A DNA stretch of 38,451 bases. It comes from Planctomycetaceae bacterium (GTDB lineage: Bacteria; Planctomycetota; Planctomycetia; Pirellulales; Pirellulaceae). Below are positions 1 through 9,008 of this stretch, piece by piece (the first letter of the stretch is position 1; each line of letters starts with the position of its first letter). The position numbers and the translations under genes are program-made. The DNA is taken from assembly GCA_015490875.1 (NCBI GenBank), contig WFWZ01000110.1, forward strand, positions 1-38,451, read 5' to 3'. Under the pieces are notes generated by a model, which had not been told where the DNA came from, ran no database searches, and saw only the letters and a program-made list of their open reading frames with translations.

Positions 1-44
1 ACAGTGGACGGTGGACCAAGTGGACACGGATGCCGGCATCTTGT

Positions 45-73
45 TCACCCCCTCACCCCTCACCCCTCACACC
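45..73. repeat. short CACCCCT tandem repeat
   Basis: Three near-perfect copies of a 7-bp unit (CACCCCT) lie just downstream of the SDR stop codon. No hairpin or coding function is visible. It is a simple-sequence tract between the window edge and the first gene. Confidence 0.6.
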
Positions 74-77
74 TCCC

Positions 78-869
78 TTACCCTTCGACCGCCTTTTGTT
101 GGAGGGAGCGAGGAAAATGGGCGTGGCTCCAGCCGCCGTCGATGTCGATCGTCGTGCCGGTGATATAGCTGGCGGCGTCACTTGCCAAGACAACGATCAT
201 GGCGGCGATCTCCTCCGGATCGGCCCAACGGCCCAGAGGCACATGGTCGCAACTCCACTGGCGCAGCGCGTCGGTCGCCGAGCCTTCCTCCTGTTCGGCA
301 GAACGCTTTCCGTAATCGCGGCTGCGGGCCGTGTCGACGGCGCCCGGTCGGATCCCGACGACACGAATGCGTCGCGGCCCGTACACCACGGCCAACTCGT
401 ACGTGAGTGAATCGAGTCCTCCTTTGGCGGCGACGTACGCGGGGCTGATCCCTCCCGCGCGGTCGGCCATGATGCTGGAGACATTGACAATCACACCTCC
501 CGAATCGGGCATCCGTTCGGCGGTCCATTTGGCGAGGAATGCGGGGGCTGTGAGACCGATGCGCAGCGTGCGCTCCCACGACTCGAGGCTGATCGAAGTC
601 AACGGGGCGATTTCTCGCCAGATCGCATTGTTGACCAACAGGTCGATCCGCCCCAGCCGCCGATGGATGCGTTCGACCACCGCCTCGAGTCCTCCGACGT
701 CGGTCAAGTCGACTTGCTGCCGGTCGATTCCTTCGGGGAGATCGGCCAGCCCGGAAGTATCGACGTCCCACGCCGATATGCGGTAGCCGGCCGTGTGAAG
801 AGCACGAACAGTGGCGGCGCCGATGCCGCCGGCGGCGCCCGTGACAATGGCGACTGGGGATGCAGACAT
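78..869 (-). CDS. SDR-family NAD(P)-dependent oxidoreductase
   Basis: A 263-residue classical short-chain dehydrogenase/reductase. The cofactor-binding glycine motif TGAAGGIG is at residues 10-17, the NNA structural motif at 80-82, and the catalytic Ser132, Tyr145 and Lys149 (YxxxK) are all present. The C-terminal IDGGW segment is typical of SDRs that resemble 3-oxoacyl-ACP reductase or glucose dehydrogenase. The frame extends upstream to 947, but the start at 869 (MSASPVAIVTG) puts the Rossmann strand at the N-terminus as usual for the family. The substrate cannot be read from sequence. It is expected to be a soluble cytoplasmic enzyme. The gene stands alone, divergent from the flavin-reductase gene. 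Confidence 0.93.
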   Translation of the reverse strand: MSASPVAIVTGAAGGIGAATVRALHTAGYRISAWDVDTSGLADLPEGIDRQQVDLTDVGGLEAVVERIHRRLGRIDLLVNNAIWREIAPLTSISLESWERTLRIGLTAPAFLAKWTAERMPDSGGVIVNVSSIMADRAGGISPAYVAAKGGLDSLTYELAVVYGPRRIRVVGIRPGAVDTARSRDYGKRSAEQEEGSATDALRQWSCDHVPLGRWADPEEIAAMIVVLASDAASYITGTTIDIDGGWSHAHFPRSLQQKAVEG

Positions 870-1040
870 GGTAGTTGATTCCCGAAGAGATCGACATAAC
901 AAAACACGTGCAGCGTTTCCGCCACCCATGGCAACCACGACGCTCAAGCATGATACTACTTGATGAGGAGACTACCAGCAGGCTTGGATGGTCTCGAAAA
1001 CAGGAAGCTTTCCTAGTTCCACATGACAAGGAGTATCGGA

Positions 1041-1547
1041 ATGACGGATGAAGCGAAGGCGGGACCGGATGAGGCTCTGGCCGCGGTGTTGGGCAAAGTA
1101 CCCAGCGGTCTGTTTATCGTCACGGCTGGAGACGGCAAGGGGCGCCAGACAGGTATGCTGGCGAGTTGGGTGATGCAGGCCGGCTTCGAGCCTCCCAGCG
1201 TCACGGTGGCGGTGGCGGCGAAGCGATACCTGAATGACTGGCTGGCCGACTATCCGCATCTCGTGGTGAACCTTCTGGGCCAATCGCAAACCGACATGCT
1301 CAAACACTTCGGTCGTGGCTTCGAGCCGGATGCTCCAGCCTTTGAGGGCATCGAAACGACGGAAACTTCGTGTGGCCTGCCGGCGCTGCGCGACTGCCTA
1401 GGGTACCTCGAGGGGCGCGTCAGCGGTTCGATGACGTGTGGCGATCATGTCGTCTATGCCGTCGAACTGACGGGCGCTGGTAAAGGGAGTCGCTTCGATG
1501 CGGAAAAGCCGTTCGTTCACATTCGCAAGAGCGGGCTGACTTATTAG
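1041..1547 (+). CDS. flavin reductase-like domain protein
   Basis: 168 residues that match the flavin-reductase-like (FMN-binding split barrel) family. The N-terminus carries the family pattern KVPSGLFIVTAG, and further on are GMLASWVMQAGFEPP and the conserved NLLGQSQ region. Such proteins reduce FMN with NAD(P)H or hold FMN as electron carriers. An in-frame ATG at 1023 is available, but AAGGAG at 1028-1033 is seven bases before the ATG at 1041, so 1041 is preferred. The gene converges with the sulfatase gene, with only about 12 bp between the stops. The electron acceptor is unknown. Confidence 0.85.
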   Translation: MTDEAKAGPDEALAAVLGKVPSGLFIVTAGDGKGRQTGMLASWVMQAGFEPPSVTVAVAAKRYLNDWLADYPHLVVNLLGQSQTDMLKHFGRGFEPDAPAFEGIETTETSCGLPALRDCLGYLEGRVSGSMTCGDHVVYAVELTGAGKGSRFDAEKPFVHIRKSGLTY

Positions 1548-1559
1548 TGGTGTGGGGTT

Positions 1560-4250
1560 TTACTGGATGCCCAGTGGGGTTCCTATTTCGCGGCGCCACG
1601 ACTCGATCGCGCGGCGAAGTCGCTTCACGACTTCCGGATGTTCGTCGGCGACATCTCGGGTTTCGCGCACGTCCGCCTCGAGATCGTACAACTCGACCCG
1701 ACCTTCGTTCTCATGGACATAGAACTTCCACCGGCCCGCGCGAACAGCCAAGTCGGGATTCGGTCGTACTGGTACGCCAGGACGGTCGGGAGGCCGACTC
1801 CAGAAGATCGGCGCCTGGCGAGAATCGGAGGCTCGTCCCAATAGCGTGGCCGAGAGGTCTTCGCCATCGAGCCTCGCTTTTGGGAGCGGGACATCCGCCA
1901 GCGAATAGAGCGAACGGTTGATGTCGAGCGCACAGAGCACCGAAGTCGCGTTGACAGTTCCGATGGCATCGGGATTCATGAACCCGGGAGCCCACACGAT
2001 CAGCGGCGAACGGACACCTCCTTCATAGAGCCACGTCTTGCCGCCGCGCAACGGAGCACTCGAACCTGCGCCCGCTTCCGGGCCGTTGTCCGACATCACG
2101 AGGATGATCGTCCGTTCGCGCAAGCGGCTATCCGAGCGAATCCGGTCGAACAACGGACCGAGTTGCCGGTCCATCGCCTGCAAGACGGCTTGGTAAAGGC
2201 TCTTCTTGCTGCCATCGGTTTGGGCTCGCAGATCCCGAGGCGGGAAGAAGGGGGAGTGCACATCATCGGGCCACACGTTGATGTAGAACGGTTGCCCCGT
2301 CACCTCTGCATGGTCGATCAGCCGAATGGCTTCCTTGACAAACGCACTTGTCACCTGCGAGCGATCTTCCCAGTAGATCGGTCCCTTCCCGAGATTCGCC
2401 GATCCGAGATCGTGCCTTTGCGGGGGTCGGCCGTCGTACGCATCTTTCAGCGGCAGGACGCGAGGCCCCAGTCCCTCGAAGTTGGTCAGCGACCGATCGA
2501 AACCGTATCGAACGATGGGAGGTGCGTTGCCCACATCTCGCTGGCCGCCCATGTGCCATTTGCCGAAGTGCCCGGTCAAGTAACCTGCCTGGCGGAGTTG
2601 GCGAGCCAAGACGGGAGCCCGCGGCAGCAGCCAGTTTGCCATCTGCCGCTCGCGATTCCGCCGCCGATTGTCCAGGTACGAGGTGATACGCCAACGTTGA
2701 GGATACTGGCCCGTCGTCAACGCAACGCGTGAGGGGGAACAAATCGGCGAGTTCACATAGAACTGTTGGAAACGAAGGCCTTCTCGAGCCAGGCGGTCGA
2801 GGTGGGGCGTCGGCGTTGTTCCTCCGTAGCAGCCCAGGTCGGACCACCCCATATCGTCGATGAAGACGACGACGAAATTGGGGCGATCGTCGGAAGGGAC
2901 CTGCTGAGGCGTACCGTAGACCGTCAGTCTATCTCCCATTTCCCGAAGCCACTGATCCAGTTGCCGGCGCAGCGACTCCAACCGCGACCGCTGCGATTTA
3001 TCGTCGATCAAATTGCGCTGCTCGAACGCGTCATGAGCCGTGGCATAGAGCTCTTCGGCCGGTCGGCGCAGGTAGTGGCGAACGAGACGGCGTGCTTCGA
3101 CATCGGTTCGAGCTCGATCGAGCCAACTCGGCCAATACTCGCTACTCCCGGTGCTCCTTGTGATATGCGTCGCATAGAGAAACTCTGGATGCAGGTTGCG
3201 GATGTATTTCCACCCGTCGGCTGTCCGGACGCTGCGCATGGGAAAGACATTGAAGGTGCCGTCTCCACTGTGTGTGGTAAAGATCAACGAGCGGTGCGTA
3301 TCTGTTTTTCCTTCCAGAACGGGGAGAAAGGACCGGCCGTCGATCTCTTGGGGTGCCTGGCCGCCGGCGGCTTCGACGATTGTCGGCAAGATGTCGATCC
3401 ATGAGACCATCGCCTGCGAACGCGTCCCCGGCCGAATCCTACCCGGCCAACTCACAATGAGCGGAGTACGGATCCCGTCTTCGTATAAGTTCCACTTTCC
3501 GAAAGGCCACTGGGCTCCGTGGTCGCTGGTGTGGATGAAAAGCACATTGTCGCCCAGTTTCTTGCGAGCCAGATCGTAGACCTGTCCCAACTCGCGGTCC
3601 ATGATGGCCACGGCTTCAAGATACCGAGCTCGCCAGCGACGCGTTTCTTCGGTATCTACATGATGAGGCGGAATGCGGATTTGGGACGGATCGACCGAGT
3701 CCGCTTTTTCGGGCCACGGAACGTGCGGCCAATTCGTGCCTACGAACAGGCACAGCGGACGAGGATCGTCGCGCGCTTCAAGCCACTCGAGCGCCTTCGG
3801 GATCGCGATATCTTCGTGATAGCCGTTGTGTCGCGAAATGTCGAACCCGTACTCGGCCGTCTGCTTGTAATGTCCGACCTTACCAAATGCCACGACCTGA
3901 TACCCCAGTTGTTGCAGGTAGGCTGGGAGCTTTCGGATGTCGGCACGCGGTCGCGAATGATTCGGTTCGGCGCCGTTGCGGGCTGGGTACATTCCGGTCA
4001 GGAGGGCCGCGCGGCTGGGAGCGCACGAGGGCGATACGACGAACGCCCGGTCGAACGTCATCCCGGCAGCCGCCAGGCGTGCCATGTTCGGCGTCGGAGC
4101 TTCCGCCGAACCGTAGACCGAGGAATCCCGCCAGGTGTGGTCGTCCGACAGAAAGACGACGATGTGCGGTCGTGGATCTGCGGCGTGGAGCCACCCGCCT
4201 GCGAGCCCGGCCACCAGCCATGCCCAACCAAAGAAGGTTCGACCGATCAT
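1560..4250 (-). CDS. secreted double-domain sulfatase (two sulfatase domains in one chain)
   Basis: 896 residues. An N-terminal signal peptide (hydrophobic 5-20, probable cut after HAA near 24) is followed by two complete S1-type sulfatase domains. Domain 1 (about 27-440) has metal-binding Asp36-Asp37, the formylglycine motif C76-A-P-S-R80 followed by AALLTG, FGK at 122-124 and TSDHG at 241-245. It resembles N-sulfoglucosamine sulfohydrolases. Domain 2 (about 457-890) has Asp465-Asp466, C504-S-P-S-R508 followed by VALTTG, FGKWHMGG, and a late SDNGPE motif. It resembles arylsulfatase A. Both cysteines would need conversion to formylglycine by a sulfatase-maturing enzyme, which is not in the window. 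The start overlaps the stop of the upstream ceramidase-like gene by 4 bp (ATGA), so the two are translationally coupled. The expected role is desulfation of polysaccharides in the periplasm or outside the cell. Typical sulfatases have one domain of 450-550 residues, so this is a natural fusion. Confidence 0.93.
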   Translation of the reverse strand: MIGRTFFGWAWLVAGLAGGWLHAADPRPHIVVFLSDDHTWRDSSVYGSAEAPTPNMARLAAAGMTFDRAFVVSPSCAPSRAALLTGMYPARNGAEPNHSRPRADIRKLPAYLQQLGYQVVAFGKVGHYKQTAEYGFDISRHNGYHEDIAIPKALEWLEARDDPRPLCLFVGTNWPHVPWPEKADSVDPSQIRIPPHHVDTEETRRWRARYLEAVAIMDRELGQVYDLARKKLGDNVLFIHTSDHGAQWPFGKWNLYEDGIRTPLIVSWPGRIRPGTRSQAMVSWIDILPTIVEAAGGQAPQEIDGRSFLPVLEGKTDTHRSLIFTTHSGDGTFNVFPMRSVRTADGWKYIRNLHPEFLYATHITRSTGSSEYWPSWLDRARTDVEARRLVRHYLRRPAEELYATAHDAFEQRNLIDDKSQRSRLESLRRQLDQWLREMGDRLTVYGTPQQVPSDDRPNFVVVFIDDMGWSDLGCYGGTTPTPHLDRLAREGLRFQQFYVNSPICSPSRVALTTGQYPQRWRITSYLDNRRRNRERQMANWLLPRAPVLARQLRQAGYLTGHFGKWHMGGQRDVGNAPPIVRYGFDRSLTNFEGLGPRVLPLKDAYDGRPPQRHDLGSANLGKGPIYWEDRSQVTSAFVKEAIRLIDHAEVTGQPFYINVWPDDVHSPFFPPRDLRAQTDGSKKSLYQAVLQAMDRQLGPLFDRIRSDSRLRERTIILVMSDNGPEAGAGSSAPLRGGKTWLYEGGVRSPLIVWAPGFMNPDAIGTVNATSVLCALDINRSLYSLADVPLPKARLDGEDLSATLLGRASDSRQAPIFWSRPPDRPGVPVRPNPDLAVRAGRWKFYVHENEGRVELYDLEADVRETRDVADEHPEVVKRLRRAIESWRREIGTPLGIQ

Positions 4251-5767
4251 GGTTCGTCCTCAGTTTCCCGAGCCGTTCCTTTGTGTAGTTGGTCCAATAG
4301 TCGCACCAGTTCGCCACGAATTTTCGGTTCGGCCTCGAGTTCTAGGAAGCTCGAACGAGCCGGCCAGGTCTCATAGCCGCCGAGTGCATGCTGTTGCGGA
4401 GGCGGCAAGTAACCGCCGTAGCCGTTGGCCAGTTCGATGATGAACGTGTCCGGGAAAGGACTTGCCTTCTTGATCGCCAGTCCCGTCTCGGCAAACACTT
4501 CGCACGGTGCCGCGGCGATCGCCAAGTCCCCGATCCGAATGGCTTGAAGTGTTACCGTTACCTTATCGGGGTACTCGGCCAGATGGAGAGTCTCGCGGGC
4601 GTAGATTGGAGTCCAGTGGTGCGGCCAGCGAGACTTGTCCTTCCGCTCTTGCAGAACGCTTCGAGCCCACTCGATGCGTTCTGGTGACGGCTTGCGAACG
4701 CCCAACGCGAGTTCCGATGTGGCCACCGCAAGCTTCACATTTTTCTTGTATGCGAGTGACGCAAGAGTGTCCATCGTTTGGCGAGCCAGCGAGCGTCCGG
4801 CGATTTTCATCCATTCGAAAGGCCGGTATCGCTTCCCTCCGGTTTGAATCGCCCCCGTATTGCCACTCGTGCCGTTGCTGAGGATACCGACGAAGGGAGG
4901 ATGGTCGGAGCCGGCGTCGAGTTTCTCTTCGAGGGCCCGGGCATAGCAGCCGAAGTAGTCGGCACTGACCATGCCGCGCGCGTAGCCTCCGCAGTAGTGG
5001 ACGCTGTAGTTTCCAAGCACGGCGAGCGGGCGCCCGTCGGCGTGCCGAACCGCCACGATTGAGAACTCGGGATCGACGGGCCCGGCCGGCCGAATCGGCT
5101 TGCGTTTGGGCATGGCCACCGACGCGACCCGCTCGCCCGTCTCCCCGAACGGGTTGGGGCCCACCGAACCGGCCTCGCAAAGGACTCGGCGACAGGCCAG
5201 GTAATCGGGCCGCTCAAACGAGCCGTGGGCGATCTCAGCCGGCGCCAGGTTTTCACTCGCCTGGATCACGGCCTCGGCAATGCGTTGCGCCAACATCCGG
5301 TGGTACTCATTATCCAGCGGGCCGGTGCCGACGTGGATGGCTCGGACCGCTGCGTGCGTGTGGGTGGCGGCGATCAAGACATGGGATGGTGGGAGAGACG
5401 TCTTCTTCGCGATTTGCGAGCGAGCGCGATCTCCGACGTCCTTGCCGATCATGCACGCGTCGACAAGGACAATGGCGACTTGGGTTCGGCCGTCGTCCAG
5501 CACGAGGGCTCGAGCATGCAGGTGATCGTGGATCCCGCGAACGGGGCCGGGTTTGCTGATCGTTCCGTCCAGCAGCACACCCGGCTTTGGCGTGATGTCG
5601 ACCGCCGCAGCGCCCGCTCGAAACACGACCGGACCGGCAGCACGACCAGGCGTGAAAGAGGCGAAGCACAAGAGCACAGCCAGTCCGACAGCGTAACATG
5701 AGCTCGCCAAACCGAGCCCACAGTTCCGCTTCGGGCAAGTATCTGGAGCTGAATGAAGTGAGAGCAT
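4247..5767 (-). CDS. neutral/alkaline ceramidase-like secreted protein
   Basis: 506 residues with a probable signal peptide: a long polar n-region, hydrophobic 25-38, cut near GRAA. It resembles the N-terminal domain of neutral/alkaline non-lysosomal ceramidases. It has the AAAVDITP motif at 53-60, histidines in HDHLHAR at 80-86, and THTH at 135-138, the zinc-site signature of the family. A later SNGTSGNTG stretch occupies the position of the family's nucleophile loop. Members of this group in planctomycetes are annotated only by similarity, so the real substrate (ceramide, another amide, or none) is open. The frame runs to a TTG at 5800, but the ATG at 5767 has AAGGA nine bases upstream and is preferred. 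It is the first gene of a two-gene unit with the double sulfatase. Confidence 0.8.
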   Translation of the reverse strand: MLSLHSAPDTCPKRNCGLGLASSCYAVGLAVLLCFASFTPGRAAGPVVFRAGAAAVDITPKPGVLLDGTISKPGPVRGIHDHLHARALVLDDGRTQVAIVLVDACMIGKDVGDRARSQIAKKTSLPPSHVLIAATHTHAAVRAIHVGTGPLDNEYHRMLAQRIAEAVIQASENLAPAEIAHGSFERPDYLACRRVLCEAGSVGPNPFGETGERVASVAMPKRKPIRPAGPVDPEFSIVAVRHADGRPLAVLGNYSVHYCGGYARGMVSADYFGCYARALEEKLDAGSDHPPFVGILSNGTSGNTGAIQTGGKRYRPFEWMKIAGRSLARQTMDTLASLAYKKNVKLAVATSELALGVRKPSPERIEWARSVLQERKDKSRWPHHWTPIYARETLHLAEYPDKVTVTLQAIRIGDLAIAAAPCEVFAETGLAIKKASPFPDTFIIELANGYGGYLPPPQQHALGGYETWPARSSFLELEAEPKIRGELVRLLDQLHKGTARETEDEP

Positions 5768-6124
5768 CGTCGTGAGTCCTTCGATTCTCAGAGGGGACAA
5801 CGCGAGTTGCCACAGGCGCGGGAGGGGAAATCGGTGGCGTTCTCAAGTAAGTTGTGGCATGGCGAAAGCAACGGCGGTCATGTTCACCGGCCTGCGGCCA
5901 ATAGCCGTGCCTCTCACGAGGAGCCGCGAGATTGACACAATTGCGCTAACGTACCAATCTACGCCAGCGGAAATGTTGCCGGCGAGGTAGATTTCGGCGT
6001 GAAGCTCGACCCCCATCCCCGCTCAGCTTCATCCGATGGTCTCCCATTCACTCTTTAGTATTTGCGATTGGTTTCTAGAATTGCAATCCACTACTTCTTG
6101 CCATTGCCTCATGCGTCTCGTTCC
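5768..6124. other. gene-free stretch of about 357 bp
   Basis: No supported ORF. The half nearer 6124 is visibly more AT-rich than the surrounding genes. The upstream sequence of the minus-strand ceramidase-like gene lies here, but I see no convincing promoter hexamers for it and no hairpin followed by a T run. Confidence 0.5.
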
Positions 6125-6475
6125 TCACTCTCCGCGCGGTGATGGTCTCATTGTAACATTCGGCAACTGAGCCTGCTGCAGGATTGCATCGCACTGGTCT
6201 TGCAGATCCGGATCAAGGTCAACACTGAGTATCGAGGAATGATTCGTCGAAATGTACCAAATGAAAGTCCAGAAGCATAGTTCGTCGTCGTTGGACACTG
6301 CGTGGATTGCGGCAATGACGCCCCCTAGTTCCCGGAGTGTTTCTTTGGCCATTCGGTGGTCGCTAAAAGCGATATCTAGGTTCATGTCGCCCGTGGATGC
6401 AACATCGCACTTTGGGCATGGACAGATTGCTCCGAATTTTACTTCGCCACAGTTGAGGCACAGCGCCCATGTCAT
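6125..6475 (-). CDS. small zinc-ribbon protein of unknown function
   Basis: 116 residues. The N-terminus holds a cysteine cluster (C6xxC9 and C18xCxxC23) that looks like a zinc ribbon. The remainder is a mixed alpha/beta segment with no recognised catalytic motif. There is no signal peptide or membrane segment, so the protein should be cytoplasmic. The gene is isolated and its base composition is lower in GC than its neighbours. The start ATG at 6475 directly precedes the cysteine motif; the ribosome-binding site is weak. Function unknown. Confidence 0.65.
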   Translation of the reverse strand: MTWALCLNCGEVKFGAICPCPKCDVASTGDMNLDIAFSDHRMAKETLRELGGVIAAIHAVSNDDELCFWTFIWYISTNHSSILSVDLDPDLQDQCDAILQQAQLPNVTMRPSPRGE

Positions 6476-6672
6476 ATTCGAGATACCCTATTCGTCGTAT
6501 TGATTCCCACGCAGCACTGTCTGCATCCGCGAACTCGGACATGGAGATTCCTACCTATCACTTGCACGGAATATGTTTGTGGTCTAGCTCGTCGCCGAAA
6601 AATGGATCGTAGCCATTGGCTATTGTGAGGCTCCGATTCCATGATAGGCAGAACACTTCCAGGAACGATCGC

Positions 6673-7524
6673 TTACTCTTCCACTGTCAGCCATTGTATC
6701 ACGGCTCGTGTGACTTCGTCGTGGCGGTCGGTGTAGAAATGGTCGGCCCCATCGATCGTGACGAACTGCGGAGGTGGGCCCGTGTGGGGCAGCCGTTGGA
6801 TCGCCTCGATGATGCCGGCGAAGGGCGTGCCTCCGGATTCGAGTTCGTACTGGCCGTAAACGTAGAGAACCGGGCAGCGAACCTGGCCCGCGAATCGCTC
6901 GAGATTGTAGTTCTCATCGGGACCATACTTGTCGAGGTAGGCGCTGGCCGAGATCAACAAAGGAAACGGTGTCCTGACCGTTAGCAGCTCGGTCGCACGG
7001 CCGCGCCGCATGGCCTCGCGAGCCTGTTCGATCGTCTTGAGGAACGCGTCGCGCTCCGGGCCGTTGGCGAACGCTGCATAGGACAACCGCGGCGGGGAGA
7101 GTGCAACAATAGTGTCGGCGGTAGCAGACGGGTCGTGGGCGGCCGCATAGACCGCCTTGAGTGCTCCCAGGCTATGGCCGATGACCGCGGTGCGCGCCGG
7201 ACGATACTCGCGCAGGAAGGCAAGCCATGCCGCTACGTCTCTCACGCAGCGCGCGACCGTTTCGAAAGCCGCACCCTCCCAGCGGTAACGCCCATTCACT
7301 TCGGCGAGACTGACAAGATCGTGTCCCCTCGTGTTGGCTCGGAGTACCGACCAGCCTCGGTCTCGCAAAACACCTGCCAGCGATGCCAAGAGGGATGAAC
7401 CGTAGAAGTTCCCGCCCACGCCGTGCAGGAGCAGCGCCGCAGGACTCCCGTCACCGGCGAATTGCCACGCCCCGTCCAGTCGAAGACGATCCGACGTCTC
7501 GGTCTGAACGAGCTGGCAGTCCAT
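6673..7524 (-). CDS. alpha/beta hydrolase, DUF1749-like
   Basis: 283 residues with the alpha/beta-hydrolase fold. The oxyanion HG is in LLLHGVGGNFYGS, the nucleophile elbow is GHSLG, the RANTRGHD segment follows strand 4, and the terminal GADHFYTD carries the likely catalytic histidine. The layout resembles DUF1749/sidJ-type esterases, but the substrate cannot be told. An ATG five codons upstream (7539) exists. The sequence between the two ATGs contains GGAGGGGG, a strong ribosome-binding site placed correctly for the ATG at 7524, so the shorter form is chosen. No signal peptide is visible, so it is likely cytoplasmic. Confidence 0.85.
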   Translation of the reverse strand: MDCQLVQTETSDRLRLDGAWQFAGDGSPAALLLHGVGGNFYGSSLLASLAGVLRDRGWSVLRANTRGHDLVSLAEVNGRYRWEGAAFETVARCVRDVAAWLAFLREYRPARTAVIGHSLGALKAVYAAAHDPSATADTIVALSPPRLSYAAFANGPERDAFLKTIEQAREAMRRGRATELLTVRTPFPLLISASAYLDKYGPDENYNLERFAGQVRCPVLYVYGQYELESGGTPFAGIIEAIQRLPHTGPPPQFVTIDGADHFYTDRHDEVTRAVIQWLTVEE

Positions 7525-7581
7525 GGCGTCCCCCTCCATGGCGAACGGCGACGGTGGGCCCTTGTCAGGGAGGCCCCTCGC

Positions 7582-8049
7582 CTACGAGTTCGAATTGTTC
7601 GAATCGGGAGGCGCGGCCAGTTGGCCTAAGACGTGGAGCATGCCGTTGAGGTGGGCCAGGCGAGGTCCGAATCGGTCGACGAACTCATGGAACATGAACT
7701 CGCCGTCCATCAGATGCTCCTCGTTTTCCTGGATCTCGTTGGTGAGCTTCTCGAGGAACTCCACCTGCACGCGGCTGAGCGACTCGGCCGCGTAGCGGCA
7801 CCACTGAGCCAAATCCGGGTTCCGCTCCTTCCAATTTTGGAGGTCCGCCGCTTGCTGGCGTTGCTGAGCCCCCAGTTGTTGGTGGATGTCCTCGAGCAGC
7901 CGGATCTGCCGCTCCTGGGAAGCGACCAACTGCTGCAGCAACGCGATCATGACTCGATCGGGATCATAATCGGCCGAGGCAGGATTGGCGGCATCCGCCG
8001 AGACGTCGATTTGGAAAACCGGCGACATGGAAGGGTGTTCGGTCGACAT
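7582..8049 (-). CDS. uncharacterised protein with central coiled coil
   Basis: 155 residues of no recognised family. The N-terminal 30 residues are acidic and Ala/Ser/Pro-rich. Residues about 35-75 are rich in Gln, Leu and Glu (LLQQLVASQERQIRLLEDI) with heptad-like spacing, suggesting a coiled coil. The C-terminal half is helical (EFLEKLTNEIQENEEHLMDG) and ends in a polar PDSNNSNS tail. No signal peptide is visible. The frame extends to 8109, but the ATG at 8049 has GGAG six bases upstream. The gene lies about 57 bp upstream of the hydrolase gene on the same strand and may be transcribed with it. Confidence 0.7.
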   Translation of the reverse strand: MSTEHPSMSPVFQIDVSADAANPASADYDPDRVMIALLQQLVASQERQIRLLEDIHQQLGAQQRQQAADLQNWKERNPDLAQWCRYAAESLSRVQVEFLEKLTNEIQENEEHLMDGEFMFHEFVDRFGPRLAHLNGMLHVLGQLAAPPDSNNSNS

Positions 8050-8201
8050 TGAGAACTCCAGATCGAGGTCAAAAATCGCGAAACGACCATCCGTGGGGCC
8101 ATTGAGCATGAGAACCGCTCAAGCCTGTTACCATACTCGCCGTGTTGGTTCCCATTTCCCAGCGAGCTGTTTGTGCTCAGAAGGCTTGATTACAGACCTT
8201 T

Positions 8202-8229
8202 AGTATAACCGATTCTCTCCCAGTGTCGA
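8202..8229 (-). promoter_or_regulatory. candidate sigma70-like promoter for the coiled-coil gene
   Basis: On the minus strand TCGACA (8229-8224) is followed after 16 bp by TATACT (8207-8202). Transcription would begin about 145 bp upstream of the ATG at 8049. This is a by-eye match only. Confidence 0.35.
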
Positions 8230-8388
8230 GCAACTGGGGGACGGGACCGGCAATCCGGCCGCTCGTGAGCGCCCGCACATTCCTTAAAGCCGGCGGCGGC
8301 GCCGGCCCGATGGTGTTCGACGGACGCACGGCCGGTGCAGTGCAGCTCGTCGATTTTGGTAATCTGGGCAACTTGGGAAGGGTGTGGC

Positions 8389-8976
8389 ATGCCGTCGGCC
8401 GGCACTGGAGGGCGGACGATTGCGTATCTGACCGTCGAACGGGATGACCAGCGTCGTTTCTGGGGGGGGCTGCTGGTCGTCGATCGAGTGGGTCGGCCTG
8501 TCGAGTTCCACGCTACCGCACCGGTGGGCCCCAGTCGGGCCCACGAGGTCCTCTACGGCCCAACGCTGGTTTCCCACGTCTGCGGGGAACTCATGGCTCC
8601 GGCGCTGATCCGTGCTCTGCGAGCCGCACCCTTGCTGGCGTTGACCGATTGCCCCCACGTCTTGGCGGCTCGGCCCCAGACGCCGTTTCCTCTCTTGGGC
8701 ATTGGCGACCGACTCGGAGATCCCGACCGGCACGACGGGGAACCGCGCGGGGAAGAGGGGCAAGGGATGGCTTCGATGGCGACGGCGGCAGAGATGTGGG
8801 CGGACTGCCTTCCCGGGCCTTCGCTGGCCGATCACCGGTTGTGGGCGCATCGGGACTTTACCGAGGACTTCGAGCGAGCGAGGCGAACTTGGCCCTCGTT
8901 TGCCGGGCATGTCGACTTCGTGGAACCGCTGGGGCGGATTCGGGACGCGCTGGCCGAAGCCCGCAAGGCGGCCTAG
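8389..8976 (+). CDS. uncharacterised protein upstream of the SNF2 ATPase
   Basis: 195 residues. No family recognised. There is no signal peptide or membrane span, and no clear metal or catalytic motif. The ATG at 8389 follows GGGAAGGG at about ten bases, whereas the frame before it has no plausible start context. The stop is 32 bp before the SNF2 gene on the same strand, so the two are probably transcribed together and the protein may act with that ATPase. This link is inference from position. Confidence 0.65.
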   Translation: MPSAGTGGRTIAYLTVERDDQRRFWGGLLVVDRVGRPVEFHATAPVGPSRAHEVLYGPTLVSHVCGELMAPALIRALRAAPLLALTDCPHVLAARPQTPFPLLGIGDRLGDPDRHDGEPRGEEGQGMASMATAAEMWADCLPGPSLADHRLWAHRDFTEDFERARRTWPSFAGHVDFVEPLGRIRDALAEARKAA

Positions 8977-9008
8977 ATCGATTGTCGAAGGAAGACCGAG
9001 GGGAGACT

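Noticed and set aside
1562..1575. Small hairpin ACTGG/CCAGT between the convergent flavin-reductase and sulfatase genes as a bidirectional terminator.
   Set aside because: The stem is only 5 bp and lies within the last sulfatase codons, so the evidence is too thin.
5932..5957. TTGACA on the plus strand as a -35 element.
   Set aside because: No good -10 hexamer at 16-18 bp and no gene on the plus strand downstream.
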